Shown here one piece after another: positions 1-8,379 of a stretch of 64,000 nt of DNA (the first letter of the stretch is position 1; every line of letters starts with the position of its first letter). The stretch comes from Streptomyces rubrogriseus. GTDB taxonomy: Bacteria > Actinomycetota > Actinomycetes > Streptomycetales > Streptomycetaceae. The DNA lies in contig NZ_CP116256.1 of assembly GCF_027947575.1 (NCBI RefSeq), positions 7,068,001-7,132,000 of the forward strand. Direction: 5' to 3'. Made by a program: the position numbers and the translations under genes. The notes beneath the pieces are model-generated. The model had not been told where the DNA came from and did not search any database. It saw nothing but the letters and a program-made list of their open reading frames with translations.

Positions 1-664
1 CGAGGGTCACCTCACCCGGCGGGCGCCGCTCCATCGCCGTGTCCGCGTGCTGGCCCTCGCACAGCTCCATGACGCAGTCGGCGAGCCGGGTGGCCGCCGC
101 CGCGGACGCCGGATGCGGGTCGGCGGCGAACATCCGCAGGGCGAGCGCCTGAAGTGCGTCCCCGGCGAGGATCGCGTCGGCGTCGCCGAACACGGTCCAC
201 GCGGTCGGCCGGTGCCGCCGGGTGGCGTCGCGGTCCATCACGTCGTCGTGCAGCAGGGTGAAGTTGTGGACCAGTTCCACCGCCGCCGCGGCACGGACGG
301 CCGCCGCGCGGGCCGCCGGACCGCCGAGCGCGGCCGCCGCGGTGAGGACGAGGGCGGGGCGGATCGCCTTGCCCGCGTTGCCCGAAGCGGGCGTGCCGTC
401 CGCGTGCTGCCAGCCGAAGTGGTAGAGCGCGACCCGGCGCATCGACTCCGGCAGCGTCGCGATGGCGGACCGCAGTTCGGGATCGACCGACGCTCGTGAC
501 TCGCTCAGGAGCAGCGCCGCCTCGTGCCCTTCGACCACCGCCTCCCCCGGTCCGTCGGACGGCTCCCCCGGCTCCTTCTCGCGCTGTGTGCCGATGGGCC
601 CGTGCCTTTCCGGCGTCCCGGTGGGACGGCACGTCGCGGTGGCGCCGCGCCGGGTCTCCGTCAT
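1..664 (-). CDS. Polyprenyl diphosphate synthase (probable encapsulin cargo), 3' end outside window
   Basis: The first 221 residues are present; the C-terminus runs off the left edge. The fold is trans-isoprenyl diphosphate synthase: a GKAIRP motif (residues 98-103) and the first aspartate-rich motif HDDVMD (139-144) that binds Mg2+ and the allylic diphosphate, followed by RRHRPT. It should condense IPP units with an allylic primer to make a prenyl diphosphate of unknown length. The first ~45 residues are rich in Pro, Gly, Glu and Arg and look disordered, longer than in housekeeping synthases. The gene starts 85 nt after a Family 2B encapsulin shell gene on the same strand, and polyprenyl synthases are a known cargo class of that family, so the leader is inferred to be the cargo-loading segment. 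The ATG at 664 is the first in-frame start. Confidence 0.9.
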   Translation of the reverse strand, partial: MTETRRGATATCRPTGTPERHGPIGTQREKEPGEPSDGPGEAVVEGHEAALLLSESRASVDPELRSAIATLPESMRRVALYHFGWQHADGTPASGNAGKAIRPALVLTAAAALGGPAARAAAVRAAAAVELVHNFTLLHDDVMDRDATRRHRPTAWTVFGDADAILAGDALQALALRMFAADPHPASAAAATRLADCVMELCEGQHADTAMERRPPGEVTL

Positions 665-749
665 GGACTCACCTTCCCCCTGGGCCCGTCCGTACCCCGG
701 GGGTGTACCCGCCCGGGAGGGCGGGAACACGGCGTTCGGGACAGTGACG

Positions 750-2156
750 TCACCGCCAGCGGCCGATCTCGACGTTCTCCAGCACACCGAGCGCGTCCGG
801 CACGAGGACCGCGGCCGAGTAGTAGGCCGTGACCAGGTACTTGATGATCGCCTGCTCGTTGATCCCCATGAAGCGCACCGACAGACTCGGCTCGATCTCG
901 TCCGGGATGCCGGTGGCCCGCAGGCCGATGACGCCCTGGTCCTGCTCGCCGGTACGCATCGCGATGATCGAGGACGTACGGGCCTCGGTGACCGGGATCT
1001 TGTTGCACGGGTAGATGGGCACACCGCGCCAGGTCGGGATGCGGTTCCCGGCGACGTCGATGGTCTCGGGGACGAGGCCGCGCTTGTTGAACTCGCGGCC
1101 GATGGCGGCGATGGCGCGCGGGTGGGCGAGGAGCAGCTTGGTGCCGCGCCGGCGGCTCAGCAGTTCGTCGAGGTCGTCGGGACCGGGCACTCCGTCGTGC
1201 GGCTGGATGCGCTGGTCGTACTCGCAGTTGTGCAGCAGCCCGAACTCCCGGTTGTTGATGAGTTCGTGCTCCTGGCGTTCCTTCAGCGCCTCGACCGTCA
1301 GGCGGATCTGCTGCTCGGTCTGGTTCATCGGCTGGTTGTACAGATCGGCCACGCGCGAGTGGATGCGCAGCACGGTCTGGGCGACGCTCAGTTCGTACTC
1401 GCGCGGCCGGGCCTCGTAGTCGACGAACGTGTGCGGGATGTCCGGCTCGCCGCTGTGGCCGGCCGCGAGGTCGATCTCCTTCTCACCGTGCCTGTTGGTG
1501 CGCTGCTCCGGGATCGAGCGCCGCTGCTCCAAGTGCTCGCGCAGGGAGTCGGCCCGCTCCGCGACCTGGTCCACCTCCTGGCGGGGCAGCACGAGCACCG
1601 TGCAGGCGGTGACGGTGCGGGCGGTGTACTCCCAGATGGCGTCCCCGTCGAGGAGCGCCTGGTCGCCGAAGTAGGCGCCGTCGGCGAGGACGCCGAGCAC
1701 CGCGTCGTCGCCGTAGGGGCCGGTGCCGATCTTCTCGACCTTGCCATGCGCCAGCAGGTAGACCTCGTCGGCCCGCGCGCCGAACGAGGCGATCACCTCG
1801 CCGGGGCCGAACTCCTGCTGCTCGCAGCGCTGCGCGAGTTCCGACAGGACCTCGTCGTCCTCGTACGACCGCAGGGCCGGCAGCTCGCCCAGCTCCGCGG
1901 GGACGACCTCGACGCGGTCGCCGGTCTTCACGAACGTCACGCGGCCGTCGCCGACGGCGAAGGTCAGACGCCGGTTGACCCGGTACGTGCCGCCCTGGAT
2001 GTCCACCCAGGGGAGCGAGCGCAGCAGCCAGCGAGAGCTGATCTCCTGCATCTGAGGAACGGACTTGGTGGTGGTGGCCAGGTTCCGCGCGGCCGCCGTG
2101 CCGAGGCTCTGCTGCGGCCTGGTCTGCTCGGTGCGGACCTCTTCGCCTACCGACAT
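750..2156 (-). CDS. Family 2B encapsulin shell protein with cyclic-nucleotide-binding domain (EshA/EshB-like)
   Basis: A 468-residue protein. The N-terminal part (about 1-85) and the C-terminal half (about 240-468) correspond to the HK97-type shell core of Family 2 encapsulins. The C-terminal half contains stretches such as [10 protein letters not shown] and [19 protein letters not shown]. Between them (about 90-210) sits a cNMP-binding domain of CRP type with FGDQALL and YTART in the phosphate-cassette region. This domain order defines Family 2B. The protein should self-assemble into an icosahedral compartment; which nucleotide it binds cannot be read from sequence. In Streptomyces the homologue EshA was studied for its effect on ppGpp and antibiotics before the encapsulin assignment. 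The next gene on the strand is a polyprenyl synthase, the likely cargo. ATG at 2156; a 295-bp divergent spacer separates it from the amidase gene. Confidence 0.9.
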   Translation of the reverse strand: MSVGEEVRTEQTRPQQSLGTAAARNLATTTKSVPQMQEISSRWLLRSLPWVDIQGGTYRVNRRLTFAVGDGRVTFVKTGDRVEVVPAELGELPALRSYEDDEVLSELAQRCEQQEFGPGEVIASFGARADEVYLLAHGKVEKIGTGPYGDDAVLGVLADGAYFGDQALLDGDAIWEYTARTVTACTVLVLPRQEVDQVAERADSLREHLEQRRSIPEQRTNRHGEKEIDLAAGHSGEPDIPHTFVDYEARPREYELSVAQTVLRIHSRVADLYNQPMNQTEQQIRLTVEALKERQEHELINNREFGLLHNCEYDQRIQPHDGVPGPDDLDELLSRRRGTKLLLAHPRAIAAIGREFNKRGLVPETIDVAGNRIPTWRGVPIYPCNKIPVTEARTSSIIAMRTGEQDQGVIGLRATGIPDEIEPSLSVRFMGINEQAIIKYLVTAYYSAAVLVPDALGVLENVEIGRWR

Positions 2157-2451
2157 AAGGAATTGCCCTCCCGGTCATGCCGGACGGCTGCGCCCGGCAT
2201 CGATGTGCGTGGACCAGCCTTCCTCACGGAGCGTGCCGGTGCTATTACACGAACGAGCGGGAATGGATCACACGCGGCCGGGGCAGATATGGGGGCTTGT
2301 TTCGACTTCGGCACCCCCTGGCCGGGATGAGATTGTCCGAAACGACTCGCACACGGGCCGAACAAGTAATAGGAGTTGGTCCGTTTCGGTACAAGCTCCG
2401 TACGAGGCGGTCGCGTCGGGCGGTCGTCGCGGAGCGTGAAGGAGCCCGGCC

Positions 2452-3042
2452 GTGGCCTCACCCATGTCCGCGAGCAGTTTCCTCAAGGCACTGAAGGCGG
2501 AGGGCCTCACCGTCGTCCAGGTCGGCGACTGGCGGGACCACAACCGCAACCACAAGGGCCCGTGGGGTCCCGTGCACGGTGTGATGATCCATCACACGGT
2601 CACCAAGGGCAGCGCGCGGACGGTGGACATCTGCCGCAAGGGATACGAAGGTCTGCCGGGCCCCCTGTGCCACGGGGTCGTCACCAAGGACGGCAGGGTC
2701 CACCTGGTCGGGTACGGCAGGGCCAACCACGCCGGTCTCGGCGACGACGACGTACTGCGCGCGGTGATCGCGGAGAAGGCGCTGCCCCGGGACAACGAGG
2801 CGAACACCGACGGCAACCGGCACTTCTACGGCTTCGAGTGCGAGAACCTGGGCGACGGCGACGACCCGTGGCCGGCGGCACAGCTGGAGGCGATCGAGCG
2901 GGCCGCCGCGGCCGTGTGCCGCCACCACGGCTGGAACGAGCGGTCCGTCATCGGCCACCTGGAGTGGCAGCCGGGCAAGGTGGATCCGCGCGGATTCACG
3001 ATGGCGTCCATGCGAAGCCGCATCCGGGACCGCCTGAAGTGA
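2452..3042 (+). CDS. N-acetylmuramoyl-L-alanine amidase (Amidase_2/PGRP fold)
   Basis: A 196-residue single-domain protein with the PGRP/amidase_2 pattern: the IHHTV segment carrying the first zinc histidine (about residue 47), CHGVV and VHLVGYGRANHAG in the middle, and GHLEW with the last zinc ligand near residue 167. It should cleave the amide bond between MurNAc and L-Ala of peptidoglycan. I see no clear signal peptide, so it may act in the cytoplasm, be released on lysis, or leave by another route. The GTG at 2452 is chosen because AAGGAG lies 7 nt upstream; an ATG 12 nt further in is an alternative. It is divergent from the encapsulin gene. Confidence 0.85.
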   Translation: MASPMSASSFLKALKAEGLTVVQVGDWRDHNRNHKGPWGPVHGVMIHHTVTKGSARTVDICRKGYEGLPGPLCHGVVTKDGRVHLVGYGRANHAGLGDDDVLRAVIAEKALPRDNEANTDGNRHFYGFECENLGDGDDPWPAAQLEAIERAAAAVCRHHGWNERSVIGHLEWQPGKVDPRGFTMASMRSRIRDRLK

Positions 3043-3156
3043 CCCGGGCCGACCGGGGTGGCCGGAACCGGCCGAGGTGCCCGGGACCGGTCGCCGTGCC
3101 CCGGGAGCGCGCCGGGGCGAGGTGGCCGGGACGCCCGGTGGCGTGACAATGGCGGG

Positions 3157-4065
3157 GTGACCGGCACCGATACCCGTGAGCTCGCCCCCCTGCGGCCCCG
3201 TCTGCCCTCTCCGCTGCACGAGGTGGCCGACGGACGGTTCGAGCGCCACGGTGTCCGGCTGCTGCTCAAGCGGGACGATCTGATCCATCCCGAGCTGGTC
3301 GGCAACAAGTGGCGCAAGCTGGCACCGAATCTCGCCACGGCCGACGGGCGCACCGTCGTCACGTTCGGCGGCGCCTACTCCAACCACCTGCGGGCCGCGG
3401 CCGCGGCCGGCCGGCTGCTCGGGCTGCCCACGGTGGGCGTGGTCCGCGGTCAGGAGCTGGCCGGCGCGCCGCTCAACCCCTCACTGGCCCGGTGCGCAGC
3501 CGACGGGATGCGGCTGCACTTCGTCGACCGCTCCACGTACCGGCGCAAGTCCGAACCCGAGACCCTGGCGGCCCTGCTGCGCGCGGCGGGCGCCGAGGGC
3601 GCCGTCGTCGTCCCCGAGGGCGGAAGCAACGCGGCGGCCGTCCGCGGCTGCCGTGCCCTGGGCGAGGAGCTGGGCACCCACGCCGACGTGGCCGCCGTCG
3701 CCTGCGGCACCGGCGGCACGCTCGCCGGCCTCGCCGCCGGGCTTCCCCGGGGGCGGCGGGCCCTCGGCATACCCGTGCTCAAGGGCGGCTTCCTGGAGGG
3801 TGACATACGGCGGCTCCAGGAGAGCGCGTTCGGCGGGCCCCGCGGCGACTGGAGCCTGGAGGACCGCTTCCACCACGGCGGCTACGCCCGCACGACGCCC
3901 GGGCTGGACGCCTTCGCCGCCGATTTCGAGCACCGCCACGGCCTCCCCGTGGAGCGCGTCTACGTCGCCAAGATGCTGTACGCCCTGCTCGCCCTCACCG
4001 AGGAGGGCGCCTTCCCGCGCGGGACGACCCTGGCGGCGGTCGTCACCGGCCGGCCCTTCCCCTGA
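3157..4065 (+). CDS. PLP-dependent ACC deaminase / D-cysteine desulfhydrase family enzyme
   Basis: A 302-residue fold-type II PLP enzyme. The PLP lysine is in GNKWRKL (about residues 49-55), followed by TFGGAYSNHLRA, the substrate-binding Ser/Asn stretch of this family. PEGGSN and CGTGGTLAG supply the phosphate-binding loop. Family members either deaminate 1-aminocyclopropane-1-carboxylate to 2-oxobutyrate or eliminate H2S from D-cysteine; sequence alone does not decide. The GTG at 3157 is preferred because the protein similarity starts just after it; an upstream in-frame GTG at 3058 would add 33 residues of unlikely composition. It is followed by the convergent antiporter gene 48 nt away. 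Confidence 0.8.
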   Translation: MTGTDTRELAPLRPRLPSPLHEVADGRFERHGVRLLLKRDDLIHPELVGNKWRKLAPNLATADGRTVVTFGGAYSNHLRAAAAAGRLLGLPTVGVVRGQELAGAPLNPSLARCAADGMRLHFVDRSTYRRKSEPETLAALLRAAGAEGAVVVPEGGSNAAAVRGCRALGEELGTHADVAAVACGTGGTLAGLAAGLPRGRRALGIPVLKGGFLEGDIRRLQESAFGGPRGDWSLEDRFHHGGYARTTPGLDAFAADFEHRHGLPVERVYVAKMLYALLALTEEGAFPRGTTLAAVVTGRPFP

Positions 4066-4113
4066 GCGGGTCGAAACCGCCGCCCCGACGCGCCCGCGTG
4101 CCCCGGCGTCCGC

Positions 4114-5706
4114 TCACGTCGCCTCCCGGTACGCGGCGGCCTCCTCCAGGTCCAGCCGGCGCAGCAGGGTCCGGAGCATCTCGTCGTCGATGTAGCGGCC
4201 GTCCCTAAGCCGGACGAAGACCTCGCGCTCGGCGCTGATCATCTCCCGGGAGAGTCGCCGGTAGGTGTCGTCGACGGTCTCGCCGGTGACGGGGTTGACC
4301 TGGCCGAGCCGTTCCCAGACGGCGTTGCGCCGGCGCTCCAGGACCATGCGGAGGCGGTCGGCGAGCGGCGCCGGCAGCAGGTTGCGCTCGTCGGCGAGCA
4401 GGTCGTCCAGGCGCAGTTCCGCGACCCGCGAGGCCTGCGCCTGGGCGTTGGCCTCCGCCAGCGTCTCGGCCTGCACGTCGTGCCCCGGGAACTTCAGCAG
4501 GCGGATCAGCGGCGGCAGGCTGACGCCCTGGACGACCAGCGTGCCGATGACCGTGGTGAAGGTCAGGAACAGGATGAGGTTGCGCTCGGGAAAGGGCTCG
4601 CCCCCGTGCACGGTGAGCGGGATGGAGAACGCGATGGCCAGGGAGACCACGCCCCGCATCCCGGCCCAGCCGATCACGAACGGCGCCTTCCAGGAGAGCT
4701 CGCCCTCACGCGCGCGTACCCGTGCCGACAGCCGGGGCAGGAACGTCGCCGGGTACACCCACACGAACCTCGCCACGGCGACCACCAGGAAGACGGCGAG
4801 GGCGTACCAGGCGGCGTCGGCACCCTCGTACTCCCCCAGGCCCTTGAGGACGACGGGCAGCTGGAGTCCGATGAGGGCGAACACGGCCGACTCCAGGACG
4901 AACGCGACCATCTTCCACACCGCCTCCTCCTGGAGCCGGGTGGCGAAGTCGACCTCCCACGCGCGGTGGCCGAGGTAGAGCGCGACGACGACCACCGCGA
5001 GCACCCCGGAGGCGTGCACCTGCTCGGCGACCGCGTAGGCGACGAACGGGATCAGCAGGGAGAGCGTGTTCTGCAGCAGCGCCTCCGTCAGGTGGGTGCG
5101 CAGCCAGTGCAGCGGCACCATCAGGACCAGCCCGACGCCGACGCCGCCCACCGCCGCGATGAGGAACTCGCCGATCCCGCCGGCCCAGGTCGCCCCCTCG
5201 CCGACGGCCGCGGCGAGCGCCACCTTGAAGGCGGTGATCGCGGTGGCGTCGTTCACCAGGGACTCGCCCTGGAGGATCGTGGTGATCCGGGAGGGCAGCC
5301 CCACGCGGCGGGCGACCGCCGTGGCCGCGACGGCGTCCGGGGGCGCCACGACCGCGCCGAGGACCAGGGCCGCGGTCAGCGGCAGGCCCGGCACGATGAG
5401 GTACGCCGCGCAGCCGACGACGAAGGTGGCGAACAGGACGTAGCCCACGGACAGCAGCGCCACGGGCCGGGCCTGCGCCCGCAGGTCCAGGTAGGAGCTG
5501 TCGGTGGCCGCCGTGTAGAGCAGCGGGGGCAGCAGCAGGGGCAGGACGATGTGCGGGTCGAGAGTGTAGTCGGGCACACCGGGCACGTAGCTCACCGCCA
5601 GGCCGACCGCGACCAGGAGCAGCGGCACCGGCACCGGTACACGTCGTCCCGCCGCGGCGACCGCGGCGCTGCCCGCCACCAGCAACAGCAGCGGCATCAC
5701 GTCCAT
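4114..5706 (-). CDS. Monovalent cation:H+ antiporter (CPA1 family)
   Basis: A 530-residue membrane protein with about 12 hydrophobic segments in the first 400 residues. The CPA1 signature VAPPDAVAAT and the GESLVNDATAI stretch that carries the ion-binding Asn-Asp pair are both present. It should exchange Na+ or K+ for protons across the cytoplasmic membrane. The last ~130 residues are hydrophilic and predicted cytoplasmic, with heptad-like Leu/Arg/Glu content, as in bacterial NhaP/YjcE-type Na+/H+ exchangers. ATG at 5706. It stands alone and is divergent from the UBP zinc-finger gene. Confidence 0.9.
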   Translation of the reverse strand: MDVMPLLLLVAGSAAVAAAGRRVPVPVPLLLVAVGLAVSYVPGVPDYTLDPHIVLPLLLPPLLYTAATDSSYLDLRAQARPVALLSVGYVLFATFVVGCAAYLIVPGLPLTAALVLGAVVAPPDAVAATAVARRVGLPSRITTILQGESLVNDATAITAFKVALAAAVGEGATWAGGIGEFLIAAVGGVGVGLVLMVPLHWLRTHLTEALLQNTLSLLIPFVAYAVAEQVHASGVLAVVVVALYLGHRAWEVDFATRLQEEAVWKMVAFVLESAVFALIGLQLPVVLKGLGEYEGADAAWYALAVFLVVAVARFVWVYPATFLPRLSARVRAREGELSWKAPFVIGWAGMRGVVSLAIAFSIPLTVHGGEPFPERNLILFLTFTTVIGTLVVQGVSLPPLIRLLKFPGHDVQAETLAEANAQAQASRVAELRLDDLLADERNLLPAPLADRLRMVLERRRNAVWERLGQVNPVTGETVDDTYRRLSREMISAEREVFVRLRDGRYIDDEMLRTLLRRLDLEEAAAYREAT

Positions 5707-5767
5707 CGTCCTCGCCCGCCCTCGTCTTCCGCGCGGTCATCCGCACTCCCGTCGTAACCTGGCAATC

Positions 5768-6028
5768 ATGAAACAGTGCACGCACGCCGACGCGCTGCCG
5801 CACCCGGAACCCGAGCCGTGCGGCGAGACCTGTCCCGAGTGTCTGGCCGAGGGCACGGACCCGGTGCAGCTGAGGCTGTGTCTCATCTGCGGTCATGTCG
5901 GCTGCTGCGACTCCTCGCCGAACCGGCACGCGACGGCGCATTACAAGGAGAGCGGCCACCCGGTGATGAGGACCTTCGAACCCGGGGAGAGCTGGCGCTG
6001 GTGCTTCGTCGATCACGTCCTGGTGTGA
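5768..6028 (+). CDS. UBP-type zinc finger protein
   Basis: An 86-residue protein that is almost entirely a zf-UBP domain: C4, H6, C18, C22, C25, then LCLICGHVGCCD (C38, C41, C46/C47) and HATAHYKESGHP with several histidines. These would hold three zinc ions. In eukaryotes this domain binds the free C-terminus of ubiquitin; in actinobacteria small stand-alone versions are common and their ligand is unknown. ATG at 5768, preceded by only a 61-bp gap to the divergent antiporter. The sigH control region follows it. Confidence 0.85.
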   Translation: MKQCTHADALPHPEPEPCGETCPECLAEGTDPVQLRLCLICGHVGCCDSSPNRHATAHYKESGHPVMRTFEPGESWRWCFVDHVLV

Positions 6029-6042
6029 CCTGTGCCCGGGAC

Positions 6043-6068
6043 GGTTCGACCGTCTGACGTCTGGGTAC
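6043..6068 (+). promoter_or_regulatory. Candidate SigB/SigH-type stress promoter upstream of prsH-sigH
   Basis: GGTT (6043-6046), 16 nt, then GGGTAC (6063-6068). This fits the GNNT-N14-16-GGGTAY pattern described for SigB-family promoters in Streptomyces. It lies about 210 bp before the prsH start. The sigH region is known in S. coelicolor to have several promoters; only this one is called from sequence. Confidence 0.45.
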
Positions 6069-6278
6069 GTCAACCCGGCGCGCGCTCTTCCGATTTGAGC
6101 CCGCCGACCCCCTAGCCACTGTGCGTGTTCGCGTGTTTACTATGAGTGACAGCACGGGGTTGGGGTCTCGGGGACAGGAAACTTCGGAGCGCGATAACGT
6201 CACCGCTGAACCACGTGTCGCGTTATCCCGAGGGGTGTCCCTCGGCCCTGTAACGCTTGTACCACCTTGGAGGTGAGG

Positions 6279-6692
6279 GTGTCCCAGATCGCAGGCGAGC
6301 CCGCGACCCAGGACTTCGTCGAAGTCCGGCTGCCGGCCGCGGGTGCCTACCTGTCGGTGCTGCGTACGGCGACGGCCGGCCTCGCAGCTCGTTTGGACTT
6401 CACCCTCGACGAGATCGAGGACCTGCGCATCGCAGTCGACGAGGCCTGCGCGATCCTGCTGCAGCAGGCCGTGCCCGGCTCGGTGCTCAGTTGCGTCTTC
6501 CGCCTGGTCGACGACTCGCTCGAGGTCACCGTCTCGGCGCCGACCACGGACGGCCACGCGCCGTCCCGGGACACCTTCGCCTGGACGGTGCTCTCCGCCC
6601 TCGCGGGCAAGGTCTCCTCCGCCGTGGACGAGGACAAAACCGTTTCGATCAGCCTCTACAAACAGCGCGGCGCGGGACCCGGGCCGACGTGA
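6279..6692 (+). CDS. prsH: Anti-sigma factor of SigH (PrsH/UshX/RshA), GHKL kinase-like fold
   Basis: A 137-residue protein of the RsbW/SpoIIAB-like family: the N-box region ETIDDLRIAV-type helix appears here as LDEIEDLRIAVDEAC (about residues 43-57), and the C-terminal strand ends in KTVSISLYKQ. It is expected to bind SigH and hold it inactive until stress. The GTG at 6279 follows GGAGG (6269-6273); an in-frame TTG at 6267 would add only four residues. Its stop codon overlaps the GTG start of the sigma gene by 2 nt, so the two should be translationally coupled, which keeps anti-sigma and sigma in balance. Confidence 0.85.
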   Translation: MSQIAGEPATQDFVEVRLPAAGAYLSVLRTATAGLAARLDFTLDEIEDLRIAVDEACAILLQQAVPGSVLSCVFRLVDDSLEVTVSAPTTDGHAPSRDTFAWTVLSALAGKVSSAVDEDKTVSISLYKQRGAGPGPT

Positions 6693-7774
6693 GGGACGGG
6701 GACGGGCCGGTGCGGGACGAAGAGCGCGGTACACGGGAGCTGCCGGCCGAGGGCACACGTTCTCCGAACGAGGCGCGACGCACGGCGGACGGCACCGACG
6801 GCATCCCCGAGCAGGCCCGGCCGCACCCGGAGGACGAGACCTCGCCCGGGGCCGTCGTTCCGGGCGACGGGCCGCGGACCGGGGAGACCCCCGTCCGGCC
6901 CGTCCGAGCGGAGGCGCGGGCTCGGGAAAAGGCAACGGGCGGGACGATGAGCGAGCACGAGCGACACTCCGAGAGCCACGCGCCGGGCGCACGGGGCACG
7001 CAGGGCACACGGCACGACCCGCAGGACCGCAGCGGCGCGCGCCTCCTCTTCGCCGAGCTGCGCACGCTGACGAAGGACAGCCCGGAGTACGCGGAGCTGC
7101 GCAATCGGCTGGTCCGCATGCACCTGCCGCTGGTCGAGCACCTCGCGCGCCGCTTCCGCAACCGCGGCGAGCCGCTGGACGACCTGACCCAGGTCGCCAC
7201 CATCGGACTGATCAAGTCGGTGGACCGCTTCGACCCGGAGCGCGGCGTGGAGTTCTCCACGTACGCGACGCCCACGGTCGTCGGCGAGATCAAGCGGCAC
7301 TTCCGGGACAAGGGCTGGGCGGTGCGGGTCCCGCGCCGGCTCCAGGAGCTGCGGCTGGCCCTGACGACGGCCACGGCGGAGCTGTCCCAGCTGCACGGCC
7401 GCTCCCCCACGGTCCACGAGCTGGCCGAGAAGCTGTCGATCTCGGAGGAGGAGGTCCTGGAGGGCCTGGAGTCGGCCAACGCGTACTCCACGCTGTCCCT
7501 GGACGTCCCGGACACCGACGACGAGTCACCGGCGGTCGCCGACACCCTCGGTGCCGAGGACGAAGCCCTGGAGGGGGTCGAGTACCGGGAGTCGCTCAAG
7601 CCGCTCCTCGAGGACCTGCCACCGCGGGAGAAGCGCATCCTGCTGCTGCGCTTCTTCGGCAACATGACCCAGTCCCAGATCGCGCAGGAGGTCGGCATCT
7701 CCCAGATGCACGTGTCCCGGCTGCTGGCCCGCACGCTGGCACAGCTGCGCGAGAAGCTGCTCGTCGAGGAGTAA
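6689..7774 (+). CDS. sigH: Stress-response sigma factor SigH (SigB/SigF family)
   Basis: From the GTG at 6689, which overlaps the prsH stop codon, the product is 361 residues. The first ~110 residues are Pro/Glu/Arg-rich and not part of the sigma fold. Region 2 follows (LRNRLVRMHLPLVEHLARRF, then DLTQVATIGLIKSVDRFD), then region 3 and a region 4 helix-turn-helix near the end (MTQSQIAQEVGISQMHVSRL). An internal ATG at 6947, well placed before the sigma domains, would give a 275-residue form; multiple SigH sizes have been reported in S. coelicolor. It directs transcription in osmotic/heat stress and development and is paired with PrsH. Confidence 0.92.
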   Translation: MRDGDGPVRDEERGTRELPAEGTRSPNEARRTADGTDGIPEQARPHPEDETSPGAVVPGDGPRTGETPVRPVRAEARAREKATGGTMSEHERHSESHAPGARGTQGTRHDPQDRSGARLLFAELRTLTKDSPEYAELRNRLVRMHLPLVEHLARRFRNRGEPLDDLTQVATIGLIKSVDRFDPERGVEFSTYATPTVVGEIKRHFRDKGWAVRVPRRLQELRLALTTATAELSQLHGRSPTVHELAEKLSISEEEVLEGLESANAYSTLSLDVPDTDDESPAVADTLGAEDEALEGVEYRESLKPLLEDLPPREKRILLLRFFGNMTQSQIAQEVGISQMHVSRLLARTLAQLREKLLVEE

Positions 7775-7788
7775 CCGCCGGTCGGCGG
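7775..7788. terminator. Short hairpin between convergent sigH and membrane-protein genes
   Basis: CCGCC-GGTC-GGCGG immediately after the sigH stop codon forms a 5-bp stem; there is no T-run. It is a weak terminator candidate. Confidence 0.35.
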
Positions 7789-7793
7789 GTGCC

Positions 7794-8252
7794 CTACGGC
7801 TGCTTCCCCGCGTTGCCGGGCCCGCGGATACCGAGGGCCTGGGTGGTCGTCGGATTGACGAGCAGCACCAGCGCGGTGACGGCCACGACACCGAGCACGA
7901 TGCCCGCCGGTACGGCCAGGCTGTCGGCCCGCACCATGTTGTAGGCGACCGGCAGCGCCATGATCTGCGTGATCACGGCGGGCCCCCGGCTCCAGCCCCG
8001 TCGGGCGATCAGGCCGCGGGCGGCGAGCAGCGGCAGCAGGGCGAGGACGATCAGGGTGACTCCGCCGGTGACGGCCGAGGTCCGGTCGTCGGGGTGTCCG
8101 GTGAGGCCCTCCACGAGCATCCAGCCGCCGCCGACGAGGAGCGCCAGCCCCTCCAGTGCGGCGATCGCGGCCGCCGCGGTCAGCCGGCCGGGGCGAGGGC
8201 CCGTCTCTTCGGCGGTTGCGGGGGTGGGGGTGGGGGTCTGCTCACTGCTCAC
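7794..8252 (-). CDS. Small integral membrane protein
   Basis: A 152-residue protein from a GTG at 8252 (start VSSEQTPTPTPA). After a ~30-residue Thr/Pro-rich N-terminus there are four hydrophobic segments: around ALEGLALLVGGGWML, GGVTLIVLALLPLLAA, ITQIMALPVAYNMV and GIVLGVVAVTALVLLV. I recognise no function. It is convergent with sigH (20 bp apart) and divergent from the diacylglycerol kinase-like gene. An in-frame ATG at 8300 would add 16 Gly/Arg-rich residues and is less likely. Confidence 0.75.
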   Translation of the reverse strand: MSSEQTPTPTPATAEETGPRPGRLTAAAAIAALEGLALLVGGGWMLVEGLTGHPDDRTSAVTGGVTLIVLALLPLLAARGLIARRGWSRGPAVITQIMALPVAYNMVRADSLAVPAGIVLGVVAVTALVLLVNPTTTQALGIRGPGNAGKQP

Positions 8253-8379
8253 CCCGAAAGGGTAGCCCTCGGCGCGCCCGCGTCCGCCGCGGTGTCCCAC
8301 GTATCACGCGTGCCGTCCGCCGGTGACCATCTTCACCTCGGTCTGGGCCGGGTACCACCCAGTAGGTACCCTGCACACC

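Noticed and set aside
462..2330. Long plus-strand open frame opposite the encapsulin and synthase genes
   Set aside because: It is antisense to two clear genes and has the skewed composition typical of a mirror frame in high-G+C DNA.
2157..2451. Promoter calls in the encapsulin/amidase spacer (for example TAATAG near 2240 on the minus strand)
   Set aside because: No -35 element at correct spacing could be supported; nothing better than chance.
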